From Saturnia japonica (Eukaryota; Arthropoda; Insecta; Lepidoptera; Saturniidae), in assembly GCA_033032175.1 (NCBI GenBank), contig CM065314.1:124001-188000 (forward strand): a stretch of 64,000 nucleotides of DNA, written 5' to 3'. Below the pieces are notes generated by a model, which saw only the letters and a list, made by a program, of their open reading frames with translations, ran no database searches and was not told where the DNA came from. Shown here in pieces: positions 53,917 through 64,000 of the stretch (its first letter is position 1; each line of letters opens with the position of its first letter). Both the position numbers and the translations under genes were made by a program.

Positions 53917-54390
53917 GGTTCTTACATAATATGAAATTGGCGTTTTGTCGAACTGGCCAGTTTGATCTCATAAATCTGGCGTTTGATTAAGATTTCCAAA
54001 TTCAAATATAGGTTTGTGTATTTGTTTACAATTTAGTGATTAATTTGTTTTCGCACCATTCGATTTTTCTTTGACATCGTTCTTTTCACAAAATGGAAAA
54101 CTTAAAACATCGCGTTATTTACGAATATAAGTTCCACCGTGGCATCAGCGCTGCAGAAACAGCTCGAAGGACTAATGGGAAGCTACTGTAAAAGAAAGAA
54201 CGGTACGTTTTTGGTTCCAATATTTTCGTTCTGGAAATTTTGACTTACGAAACAAACCCCGTGGACGGCCGGAGACACTAGTTGATAATGAAAAATTAGA
54301 TGTGATCATGGAAGCGGATCCATCACAAACCACGTCAGAGTTAGCGGCACGCTTTGGTGTGAGTGATAAAACAATTTTAATTAACTATCC
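53917..54390 (+). mobile_element. 5' half of a third mariner
   Basis: Starts GGTTCTTACATAATATGAAA after TA. The frame MENLKHRVIYEYKFHRGISA at 54093 continues with a frameshift at about 54185 into RFWFQYFRSGNFDLRNKPRG and VDNEKLDVIMEADPSQTTSE, then ends at about 54390 in unrelated sequence. The catalytic domain and right TIR are missing. It is related to mariner A but not the same copy. Confidence 0.85.
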
Positions 54391-55249
54391 TACATTGCGC
54401 TATAGAAATTATCTCTATCGTTGAGTATATATACAAGAACCCGACTACAACAGTCGGGGCAGCTGCCCGCCAGACATAGCACCCGTCTGGCCGGAGGATC
54501 CTCCCTTTTCTATGGCGGATGAAAACTTTACTCTCTGTTCCTCACCTCCGCTAAATCTGGCAAGAAAAAAAATTCAATTCCGATGAGGCTTTCCAAACCG
54601 CCTTTAAAGATTTTATTAATTCTCGCTCCCACAATTTTTCAGCAATGGAATCAATGATACCTATAAAATAGCAAAAGTGTATAAATAATAGTACATACTT
54701 CGATTGATTAAATGTATAATTTAATATTTTTTTCGTTTTACTTTTTCCATATAAAACGCTAATTTAATATGTAAGGACTTATTACATTGTAAAAGTTATT
54801 CGTAAAAACAAAGGAAGACGACGTATCATTTCATAGGTAAACAAAGCATACTTTGACATTATTTTCAGTGTTATTTTGTTACCGATCACAAAATGACTGA
54901 ATACTGACCTGTATACAAGTTTGCTATTGAGCTCCGTTGTTATATAATCAGAAATAGTGCTGAAATAGGGGTTTTGGTCATACATTGTGAAATTAGTGAT
55001 CTACAATACAAATTCACCATAATTGTAAAAGGTATAAGCATACACTTACTAGTTTAACACCAGTAATCACGAATAAAAATTCTAATGATACGACGGTTAT
55101 ACTTTTTTTATAAAACTCACACAGTGATATAGTTTGAAACATTAACTGTAATTGGTAAATTTAAAAAAACAAGTTCACCAATAGCAATTACGATCAGCTG
55201 TTTGGTTGTTGATTGTTATTTTGTCAAGCACTTGACGTAATAAACCAGA
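54391..55249. other. Intergenic, two adjacent hairpins
   Basis: Two perfect small hairpins follow each other: CCCGACT-ACAAC-AGTCGGG (54440-54458) and GCCAGAC-loop-GTCTGGC (54469-54491). They stand at the broken edge of the mariner. No gene supported; the rest is AT-rich. Confidence 0.5.
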
Positions 55250-55468
55250 TTGTACGAGTGAACAATTTGCAACAGATTAGATATGTGCACTACGGCTCTG
55301 GATGTCAGTCTATTGAGCCGATGTTGATCGGTATATGAATATAAAATTATCACGGAGGGATTACTGCTAACATAAATATAAACTCAGGTTTTAAGACGAG
55401 ATATAATATGAAATATAATATAGTAATTTAGATTGAACTAACAGTAATTAGTTTAAATTTAGTTCAAA

Positions 55469-56562
55469 ATGAATTCAGCTAAAATCATTGAACAAAAAAA
55501 ATCAAAATGCGCAGGGTGCATGACTTTGATAGAAGATGAAGAGTATCTTCGATGTTTAACCTGTAAGCTTAAATACCACGTCCTCTGTCTCAATATTGTG
55601 ACAATAAGACAATTCATGAAATTGAGAATAGTTGGGAGTGCCCAAGTTGCATAACCGCTAAACGTAAGGGTGGAGATAATTCCAACACTCCTGTTCGACT
55701 AGCTGATTCACCTCGCCAGGATAGTGGAGCTAATACCAATATTACATACAGGAAAAAAGGAGTTCTATCATCTCAATCGCGTATTTCAAAAGACGAAATT
55801 AAAAGCATGGTTCAGGAGATATTAGAGGCAATGCTACCCACGATTACCGAACTAATTAAAGCAGAATTCCGTATGGCATTAAAGGATGAACTAAAAGCTA
55901 TAAAAAATGATATGACAGCGATGGAAAAATCAATGTCTTTTATAAACGAGCAATACGAACAAACCAAGTCACTTTTTGATTCACATACGAAAACTATACA
56001 AGACTTAGAATCCAATTGTCAAGAACTAAAAAATACCATACAACATCTAACAACAAAACTAGAAGCAATTGAACAACACAACCGATCAACGAATGTTGAG
56101 TTACAATGCGTTCCAGAGTTTAAAAATGAAAACCTGATCAGCACTACAATGAGGTTAGCAAAATCTATCTCATACGAAATTAACGAAAACGACATACATC
56201 TCTGTACCCGAGTCGCGAAGATGAATACCAACGACAGCAGACCACGTTCTATTGTCGTCAAGTTTGCTACACCTAGGATAAGGAATAACTTTTTAGCTAA
56301 AACGATACTTTACAACAAGGCGCACCCTAATGACAAAATTAGCACTAATCATATCGGAATGGCAGGAGACATAAAACCGATATATGTAGTAGAACACCTT
56401 TCACAAACCAATAAATCTCTTCATGCAGCGGCTCGCCTGAAAGCAAAACAACTAAACTTCAAGTTCGTGTGGGTTAAACAAGGCAAGATATTCATGCGAA
56501 AAACTGAATGCTCCAATCACATTTACGTGCGAGATAAAAAAATTCTCGACAACTTACAGTAG
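55469..56562 (+). pseudogene. LINE ORF1 with PHD-like finger and coiled coil, one frameshift
   Basis: The N-terminus MNSAKIIEQKKSKCAGCMTL begins a PHD-type zinc finger (C..C, LRCLTCKLKYHVLCLN). The frame shifts by one at about 55590-55600, after which WECPSCITAKRKGG completes the finger. From about 55807 the frame is open to 56562: a long coiled coil (IKNDMTAMEKSMSFINEQYE to LEAIEQHNRSTNVE), then a C-terminal domain (RPRSIVVKFATPRIRNNFLA, FKFVWVKQGKIFMRK) of the type shared with baculovirus FP proteins and LINE ORF1s. Role: RNA-binding chaperone of the retrotransposon particle. Confidence 0.8.
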
Positions 56563-56592
56563 GAAGCACTTCTACTATTAATAATAATTGAG

Positions 56593-59490
56593 ATGGAGGC
56601 TACAGTTTCAGAATTCAATTGTTTAAATATCTTCTATCAAAACGTTCGTGGTTTACGAACAAAAACTCATACGATCTTTAGTAATCTTTCAAATTATAAT
56701 TTTGATGTAATAGTTCTCACGGAAACTTGGTTGAATAGTAATATCCATAGTAATGAATTATTTGACAGCCGTTATATCGTTTATAGAAGGGATAGGCAAA
56801 GCACCGGGCTTCACTGCCACAAAGATGGTGGTGGAGTACTCGTAGCGGTTTCACGAAACTTTAATTCTGTCAGACTGCAGGGTAAGGAATCCATTTGTGA
56901 AGACATTGTAATAAAGGTTGAGATAAATAACAGTTTAAGTATAATAATCTGGGGAGTATATCTGCCACCTCCAGTTAAACTAGATATGCTGACACTTTTT
57001 ATAGATAATTTCAACCAGGGTTCTGAAAACTTAAATAATATAATTTTATTAGGTGATTTTAACTTAAGCCAAATTGATTGGCTCAGTGTAGTTAACATGT
57101 CTAACACTGCTTTTGTTCCTAATGGTTCTCACGTACCTCAGACATTCATTGACTTTGTGTCTCTCAATGACTTTAAACAGCATAATGATGTACTTAATAT
57201 TAAAAATAAAATCTTAGATTTGATACTTTGTACTAAAACATTGAGATTAAGCGTAATACGTTCGTTTGATAAGCTGGTTGATGTTGATCCACTTCACCCT
57301 CCTTTGGATGTTACTTTATCTCTTGATTCTTTTATATACCTAAAACCAACTATAGTTTGTGTAAAACGAAATTTTTTCAAGGCTAATTATGAACTTGTCA
57401 TATCAGCGCTTAATGAGATTGACTGGATAAAGGAGCTTACGTATTTTACTAATGTTGATGATATGGTTGAAGCATTCTACAGCATACTCTACGGCATTAT
57501 TAATGCTTACATTCCTCAAAAAAAACAAAAAAATTATAAGAAGATTCCTCCATGGTACAACTTGCAATTGATAAAACTAAACAAACAAAAGATTAAACTT
57601 TTACATAAATATAGAACTTACCGCGATCCACTGGACAAAATTTCTCTGCAATTCATTAGCAAACGTTGCTCAGCTTTGGCAAATGATTGTTACAAAAAAT
57701 ATATAATTAACGTAGAAAATAGTATTAAAAAAAACCCCAAACAGTTCTGGTCTTTTTTAAAAAATAAACGTGGGTCTAGCAATAATCATTATCCAGCAAG
57801 CATGCACTACACCGATAGCGTTGCTACGACTGGAAGCGATATTTGCAACCTATTCGCCACGTACTTTGCATCGGTATACTCTAGTCACTCCATTCCTGAT
57901 AACCCTCTACAGAATGCCAAGCGAGTAAACTTTAATTTATTTAATGATTTTGGGATAACAGTTGAAAATATTGAAAATTGTTTAAAAAAGCTAGACGTCA
58001 ACAAGGGTGCGGGACCTGATAACATACCTCCAATTTTTATAACTAAATGTACCCCCTCACTCAGTTTACCGCTATACATTATTTACAATGCGTCTTTAAA
58101 AGCCGGTATATTTCCAAAACCATGGAAAATAGCTAAGGTGGTCCCAATATTTAAAGCCGGTTGCCCAGAGACAGTCGATAATTACCGGCCAATATCGATT
58201 TTATCGGTATTTGCTAAGGTATTCGAAGTTCTACTACTTCCAGCCTTGCAATCACATACCAAACAGCAAATAGTTAACCAACAGCATGGATTTGTGATGG
58301 CAAGGTCAACTAATACTAACTTAGTAACCTATTTAGACTATCTTGTGGAGGCTGTTGATAGACGTTGCCAAGTAGACGTCATTTATACAGATTTTTCGAA
58401 AGCCTTTGATAAAGTTTCCCACAGTAAGCTTCTGAATAAATTACACCGCTGTGGTTTTGGAGGATCACTGTTTAAGTGGTTCGAATCATACCTATATGGG
58501 CGACAACAGTTTGTGGCTGTTAAGGGCTTTATTTCAAAAAATTATGGTGTTACTTCCGGCGTCCCGCAAGGTTCACATCTAGGACCTTGGTTATTTAATA
58601 TATTTATAAATGATTTAACACAGTACATTAAACATGCCCAAGTATTTCTATTCGCAGACGACCTGAAGCTAGCTAGAGTGGTTACTCAGGCGACGGATTG
58701 CGAATGCTTACAGGAGGATATAAATAATCTATCAAATTGGTGTTCCACAAACGGTATGCTGTTGAATGGCACTAAATGCTTTCACATTAAGTTCACCAAG
58801 AACTTGCAGCCTATACAGTCTCATTACAAGATATGTGACGTTTCTCTGCAGGAGGTTAGTTATATTAGAGATCTCGGTGTCATCTTTGATTCTAAACTAA
58901 CTTTCCAGCATCAGTATGAAAGTATGGTTGCTAAGGCTTCGAGAATGCTAGGATTTATAATGAGATCTTGTTAATTATTCAAAACCAATAACACCAGAAT
59001 CGTGGTTTATAACGCTTACGTTAGATGTATCTTGGAATATTGTAGTGTGGTATGGTCACCCTCCTATAAGTCCCACCAATTGCGAATCGAAAGGGTCCAG
59101 AGGAGGTTTGTACGACACCTGGCGTTTCTTTGTCATCGTAGTAAATATAAATACAGTTATTGGGACAATCTTACATATTTTAAAATTAATTCATTAGCAC
59201 TTCGTCGACAGCTTATGGACATGTTGTTCTTGTACAAAATTTTTAATAACAAAATAGACTGTCCACAATTACTGCAGAAATTCAAAATTAGGACACCCAG
59301 TAGATATCCCAGATATAAGATACCCATATTCCATACACGACAAGCAAGGACAAATCTCGGATTTAACACCATGGTGTGCAGATTGTCACGCTCTTATAAC
59401 CTCCTCTGTAACTCGGCTGATTTGTTTTCAGACTCATTGCAGGTTTTTCATAATAATGTTCTGAGGTTCTTGAGAGCCAAACAAGTTTAA
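56593..59490 (+). pseudogene. LINE ORF2: endonuclease and reverse transcriptase, one premature stop
   Basis: 966 codons in one frame, interrupted only by TAA at 58972-58974. An apurinic-type endonuclease occupies residues 1-230 (FYQNVRGLRTKT, VIVLTETWLNS, ILLGDFNLSQIDW). RT covers about 460-760 (KGAGPDNIPPIF, YRPISILSVFAKVFE, QHGFVMARSTNTNL, YTDFSKAFDKVSH, TSGVPQGSHLGPWLFN, FLFADDLKL). After the stop the C-terminal domain continues in frame (YVRCILEYCSVVWSP). The stop follows the catalytic domains, so a truncated but enzymatically complete protein could be made. Confidence 0.88.
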
Positions 59491-59820
59491 ATTAAATTTA
59501 TGAAATTATTGATTGTCAATTTATAATTTTAATTTTATTTTATTATTTTGTTTTATTTATTGTAGTGTTTGTTTTATTTTTATTTTATTGTACTGTGGAT
59601 TGTTAATTTTAATTTTATTGTGATTGTAAAGCATGCATTATTATTGTTTATCATTTGTTTTTAATTTGTTTTGGTCATTATTAAAGCATGCGGTGGTGGC
59701 CTTCAAAGGCATAATACACTGATAAATGTATCAAATTTTTTTTTAAATTATAATGTTATTTTTGTGTATTGGCAACTGGCCATCCAATTATGTAAATAAA
59801 TAAATAAATAAATAAATTAA

Positions 59821-60772
59821 ATGTTGGTAAGTTACAGTGAAATATTGAAAGATCACGTTATTTACCGCGAAACCAAAAGAAATAATTAAGAAGTATTTGT
59901 TACGTAATAACGATAACGATCTGCAAACACTGGCAGTGATTGCGTCATGGTTCCAAAGTTAAAAATATAGAGAACTTTGAACGATTTCGTGTTCCAGGCA
60001 AAAATCTAAAATCAATGTGATAGCCGCCAAAAATTTCAAATGCTTACGAAGTCGGGACCATTTGGAATATATATAGTAAGTTAAAACAAAAGACAAAGAG
60101 AACCAGGAAATATTCATTTATAATGATGATGAATAATAATCATGTACATGTCCTTAGAGCCCTTCATTGTAAGTACAAAACCAGTTGTTTGATGACTGAT
60201 TACACTGCTGGAATGGTAAAAATAGACTGAAAGTAATTTTAACTGCCCTGGCAACATTTTTCACTCTATCCGCATCGCACGTGTTGTTATCTGGTTGTCT
60301 TATTTTACAATTAGGTTCAAGGAAAACTTATAGCTAAATAAACAAAAAAAAATATATAAAAGTAATTCTGAAGGCCATTTAAAAGTTTTCACAAATAGAT
60401 TATATGAGAAGTTAGTTTTTTTGACGCCGCCAAAAGCACTTGCCAGCGTCAATATTTTTAGGCCTTCGTAAAATTTTCTATTATACAAAATTGTCTACAT
60501 AGGCAGAAAGCGAAAATTTAAAAAGAGTGGTGTCTTCTGACAAAATTGTGGCTCCCTCGTCAGAAACTATCTAGGACGTTTTTGTGACATCTCAAAATGC
60601 ATGCTGCGAGTTTATATTTATAATCCAGTTCACCTAAGTACAACACTCAAAATGCCACCAATATTACACAATAATATAGGGTAAAAACCCTAAGCTAATG
60701 AATTAAAAATAAAAACCACATGTCACCTAAAGATCCTAATTATTTTTTTGTTGCTACTAAAGATCGATCGAT
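59821..60772. other. Intergenic, dispersed repeat
   Basis: No gene supported. About 60530-60680 is the third copy of the dispersed repeat (CTAGGACGTTTTTGTGACAT, ATAATCCAGTTCACCTAAGT, CAAAATGCCACCAATATTAC). The rest is AT-rich. Confidence 0.4.
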
Positions 60773-61488
60773 GGCGAGCGTAATGAATTTAAAGGGAGGT
60801 GCGTTTAGCCTTTTCTTAATTGGTTCAGTGGAAGATATACGCGGTCAAACTGTACATAGTTAGTAGTACTGGGCACTGATTGTAGGAAAGCTGATATCAT
60901 TTCACTGAGTAAATATAATCAAAAAGAAACTTTATAATTGTGGTTTCAAGTGGCGAGCGTAATGAATTTAAAGGGAGGTGCGTTTAGCCTTTTCTTAATT
61001 GGTTCAGTGGAAGATATACGCGGTCAAACTGTACATAGTTAGTAGTACTGGACACTGATTGTAGGAAAGCTGATATCATTTCACTGAGTAAATATAATCA
61101 AAAAGAAACTTTATAATTGAGGTTTCAAGTGGCGAGCGTAATGAATTAAAAGGGAGGTGCGTTTAGCCTTTTCTTAATTGGTTCAGTGGAAGATATACGC
61201 GGTCAAACTGTACATAGTTAGTAGTACTGGGCACTGATTGTAGGAAAGCTGATATCATTTCACTGAGTAAATATAATCAAAAAGAAACTTTATAATTGAG
61301 GTTTCAAGTGGCGAGCGTAATGAATTTAAAGGGAGGTGCGTTTAGCCTTTTCTTAATTGGTTCAGTGGAAGATATACGCGGTCAAACTGTACGTAGTTAG
61401 TAGTACTGGGCACTGATTGTAGGAAAGCTGATATCATTTCACTGAGTAAATATAATCAAAACGAAACTTTATAATTGAGGTTTCAAGT
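60773..61488. repeat. Tandem array, four 179-bp units
   Basis: Units start GGCGAGCGTAATGAATTTAA at 60773, 60952, 61131 and 61310, exactly 179 bp apart, and the fourth ends at 61488. Only a handful of single-base differences separate the units, with no indels. No open frame spans a unit. Such uniform short arrays are either satellite seeds or products of recent unequal exchange. Confidence 0.95.
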
Positions 61489-62079
61489 AGAAATTAACGA
61501 GATTTTTTGTTTATCGTAGCTTTATCAGTTCCCGTTGCAGCATACTGTTACAAAGTTAAATGAACACTGTAAACACAATTAATTTCCTTACAAACATTTT
61601 CAGCTGTTTCCATATAAAACTGTGTTTTCATAGGTAAAAAACAGATATTACTCGCATTCCAAGTTGGACTGAGCCATTTCGTCTTGTTTACATGTGCATT
61701 ACACCTTGTAAACGTATTGAACCTACTGTAGGCAGTTAAATATGAGTTTAATTGCATACCCTCGTGATGTGTTTTAATTTTTATAATCAAGTAACATAAA
61801 TGAGTACAAAATTCAATTAAACTCATTTGTAAATGGTCGCGTCACGTTACGTCGCAATTGCTTTATTAAAATCAAATTTCTTCAGTTCATAATTTTTCAG
61901 TTCATTTATGATCGTTCGTACAATAAAAAATCAGTAGCATTTTCCTTGATTCAAGAATTTGTTCCATTGTTGTAAACAGCATCACAGAGAACCCTTCGGC
62001 CGCCGGTCGCCGGCCACCGTAGGGTCCTTCGCCCCGCAACACCGCCCCTGCCCGCACCATTACCCCCTCCCGCCCGGCG
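61489..62079 (-). other. Likely NPL4 3' UTR
   Basis: Downstream (minus strand) of the NPL4 stop. AATAAA on the minus strand at 61867-61862 is a plausible poly(A) signal about 215 bases after the stop. The GC-rich first part (61990-62080) may also contain an alternative coding continuation. Confidence 0.45.
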
Positions 62080-63834
62080 TTACATACCGTTATTTCTGCA
62101 AAAATATGAATAGGTATTTCTTCAATACATCTGTTAGCATAATGTCACAGTTACTGTTACCACATTAAAAAAAAGTATTGTACGTATTAAAATTTGCCTC
62201 AAGCATTATAACTAGCTGTGGATGCGGAATTCTTCCGATGAAATTTTATTTCTAAATCACACTTTGTAATTGCTCGAAATTGTAAAGGGCAAGGCGTGAT
62301 GTTGTAATATACTCTATGACCTTCCTTAATAAACAAGCTAACTTGCAGAGATTAAAAAGTTCAAACAAACTCATCAGTTTTACAATATTATTACTAGAGA
62401 TGTCAATCGACAATCATGGATATATTTCGGTATTATTATTATTCCGGTTTTGTTGTATGTATGTCTGTGACGTGGCTCAGCTCCAGAAGAAGTGTTTAGA
62501 TAGTGGATACGGCACAGTTAATTACACGAACGTGAGCTAGTGTGTGTGTGTGTGTGTCTGGAGGGAGGGAGACTGACCTCGGCATGGCGCACATCTCGCA
62601 GGAGTCGCGCTGATGATGGTTGTGGAAGGTGCAAAGCTGGCAGGTCCACACTTGAGTGCCGCCGCCTCCGCCGCCGCTACCGCTCCTGTTGTAACTTGTA
62701 AATATTACCATTTTCTCTTAACAAAAATCCAATAAATGTTAGAGAATAACCCCAAAATCTGGGAAATAAATTCAACATTAAGATGCTATAAAATGCCTGG
62801 CAACGCCATCTCTTACCCCCTCCTCCGTCGTGTACGATTTGTTACCGGCACCACTATGACTTTGTCACGCGCTCACACAGCGGTCGACATTTTTTATTGG
62901 TCAGACGCACCCCGCCCCGCCCTCCCGCTGAAAATCGCCTAAATTCGCGAATTACTTCTTCGATTTAAGAAAGGCTGCAAGACAACTAGGAGCAGATTTG
63001 CCGATACGCAGCAGAACGAAACCAGGTCAGTGCCATTGTGGCATAGTTTACGGCAAGGCAGGGTGCAAGCTAATCCTGTATATTATCGAAAGTTCAGGAG
63101 AATACATATTCGCACAAATCACTTTATTATATTTTATTTATTTTTTAACCAACTCAATATATGTATATATTTTTTATGTCTGCTTAGCCGTAACTTCTTT
63201 GTTTGAAAAGAGGATATCTCACAGGTGGTCCCATTTTAATTTCATTGGTATTGGACCTTGAACTTTCGAGATAAACCAGAAAACTCTTCAAAATCATTGT
63301 AGTATGTTTTAATTTTGTTAAATATTGTCTTGTAATAAAAGATCTCACTCTCCGCACTTCTTTACTTAACTAAGATTTGCACTATGAGGTACTCAGATGA
63401 GCTAAACCTGCGATGAATAGGGTTTCGAGAGCCTTGTGGAGAAGAGGACTTCAAGGTCGGCAACGTGCTACTGATATCTGTGGTGTTACAAGCGTCCAAA
63501 GACTACGGTAGCCGCTTACCATCAGGCGGGCCGTATGCTTGTCTGCCGCCTGTGTAGTATGTATTGAAAAAAAAGATGAATAGTGTCTGGATTGTCAGTG
63601 GTACCGGTGATCGATAGAGTCGTGCATGTGTTGGACGTCAGGGAGGTCGTGCGAGTCCGCGGCGGCGCGTGCGAGCTGCAGCAGCGTGGCGGGCTGCGGG
63701 TCCCGGCGCCAGCGCTCCGCCCCGGCGGCGTCCTGCGCGCGCACCGCCTGCACCAGCGTCGCCAGTGCCTCGCCTCGCAGCGGGAGCGCCTCGTTACACG
63801 CCAAGTACACTAGCACGTGGAAATCTGACATCGC
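62080..63834 (-). CDS. NPLOC4: NPL4/NPLOC4 homologue, last three coding exons (5' part outside window)
   Basis: Minus-strand exons 63834-63605, 62694-62578 and 62095-62080 join in phase with acceptors tttctacag, atttacaag and ttttgcag and donors GTACCA and GTCAGT. The first encodes MSDFHVLVYLACNEALPLRG and LQLARA, matching the C-terminal part of the NPL4 domain. The second encodes a Gly-rich linker and a RanBP2/NZF zinc finger WTCQLCTFHNHHQRDSCEMC followed by AMPR. A 16-bp last exon adds NNGM and a stop at 62082-62080. NPL4 pairs with UFD1 as cofactor of p97/Cdc48, extracting ubiquitylated proteins from membranes and complexes; the NZF binds ubiquitin. Human NPLOC4 ends with the same finger and ..CEMCSLPR. 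(from memory). If the last donor is unused, the frame runs on to a stop at 62496. Confidence 0.82.
62695..63604. other. NPL4 intron between the NPL-domain exon and the zinc-finger exon
   Basis: Holds the dispersed repeat at 63390-63575 and a GC-rich patch CACCCCGCCCCGCCCTCCC near 62910. No other feature seen. Confidence 0.5.
63390..63575 (+). repeat. SINE/LINE-tail-like dispersed repeat in an NPL4 intron
   Basis: Contains GAGAGCCTTGTGGAGAAGAG, TGGTGTTACAAGCGTCCAAA, CCGCTTACCATCAGGCGGGC and CCGTATGCTTGTCTGCCGCC, and ends in an A run. This wording is one of the most frequent short repeats of moth genomes, usually the tail of a non-LTR or SINE family. Confidence 0.6.
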
Positions 63835-64000
63835 CTGTAGAAACAATCATAACCTAACTTAATTTTACAAAGTGTCAGGAGCCCTTGTCTTTTACATCTC
63901 CCTTGTGTTATACAGTGAGACTCATCAGAGTTCAGATTAAAACGTCATCAATAACAACATGAGTACCTATAAATTATTATGGCAGTATAGTGTGTACGTG
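63835..64000. other. NPL4 upstream intron, window edge
   Basis: Intronic sequence before the acceptor at 63835-63837; earlier NPL4 exons lie beyond the window. Confidence 0.6.

Larger units (their letters stand above)
55250..59820 (+). mobile_element. Nearly complete two-ORF LINE (jockey/CR1-like group)
   Basis: ORF1 (55469-56562) and ORF2 (56593-59490) are followed by a 3' UTR and an (AAAT)n tail at about 59794-59816. Total about 4.5 kb. Only one frameshift (ORF1) and one in-frame stop (ORF2) were found, so this is a young copy. The 5' end is approximate. The decayed LINE at 11550-13925 belongs to the same broad lineage. Confidence 0.88.

Noticed and set aside
60773..61488. CRISPR-like array
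   Set aside because: Units are directly adjacent 179-bp copies without unique spacers, in a eukaryotic genome; it is a tandem satellite.
62496..62711. Single-exon zinc-finger gene
   Set aside because: The finger exon has an acceptor and donor that connect in phase to upstream and downstream NPL4 exons, so it is an internal exon rather than an independent gene.

Overview
The window is eukaryotic, AT-rich, repeat-dense and built from intron-containing genes. The mixture of repeats (a mag-type Ty3/gypsy element with 112-bp LTRs, an env-bearing errantivirus-like gypsy element, Helitron-like elements ending in CTAG, several mariner lineages, jockey-type LINEs) together with insect-like versions of conserved genes points to an insect, most probably a moth or butterfly. 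There is no prokaryotic signal.

Three host genes can be read from phase-compatible exons. (1) On the minus strand at 2342-2958 are the first three coding exons of a CCDC137-like basic protein; its 3' part lies beyond the left edge, past a Tigger-like DNA transposon (93-2174). (2) The dominant gene is a plus-strand WIPI2/Atg18 PROPPIN (autophagy PI3P effector). Its exons are at 14492-14568, 16685-16846, 23697-23787, 36960-37875 and 41910-41978, followed by two mutually compatible last exons (42367-42413 and 47585-47739). The gene covers about 33 kb because its introns are packed with repeats. (3) On the minus strand at 62080-63834 are the last three coding exons of an NPL4 (NPLOC4) homologue, including its zinc finger.

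Most of the remaining sequence is mobile DNA in layers. At 5301-9923 a decayed mag-like retrotransposon carries a 1.1-kb LTR-like insertion. At 11550-13925 a LINE relic is split by a mariner with a DD41D catalytic spacing. At 23948-32189 WIPI2 intron 3 holds, in antisense, a complete 8.2-kb gypsy/errantivirus-like provirus with identical 268-bp LTRs, a GATC target duplication and open gag, pol and env frames. Its gag/pol junction has the slippery heptamer TTTAAAC followed six bases later by a perfect 9-bp stem-loop. At 33684-35948 lies a jockey-type LINE that lacks its catalytic YADD region. Between 42912 and 46661 are a palindromic MITE, a Harbinger derivative, an RTE scrap and an unassigned TIR element. 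At 49013-54390 are three mariners from different lineages. At 55250-59820 is a nearly intact two-ORF LINE (one frameshift and one stop). At 60773-61488 is a 4 x 179-bp tandem array.

The host genes are unrelated in pathway except that WIPI2 (autophagy) and NPL4 (p97/Cdc48 ubiquitin extraction) both belong to protein quality control. The most notable items are the intact provirus with its frameshift signal and leader repeats, and the two alternative C-terminal exons of WIPI2. All identifications rest on reading translated sequence against remembered family features; no database search was run.
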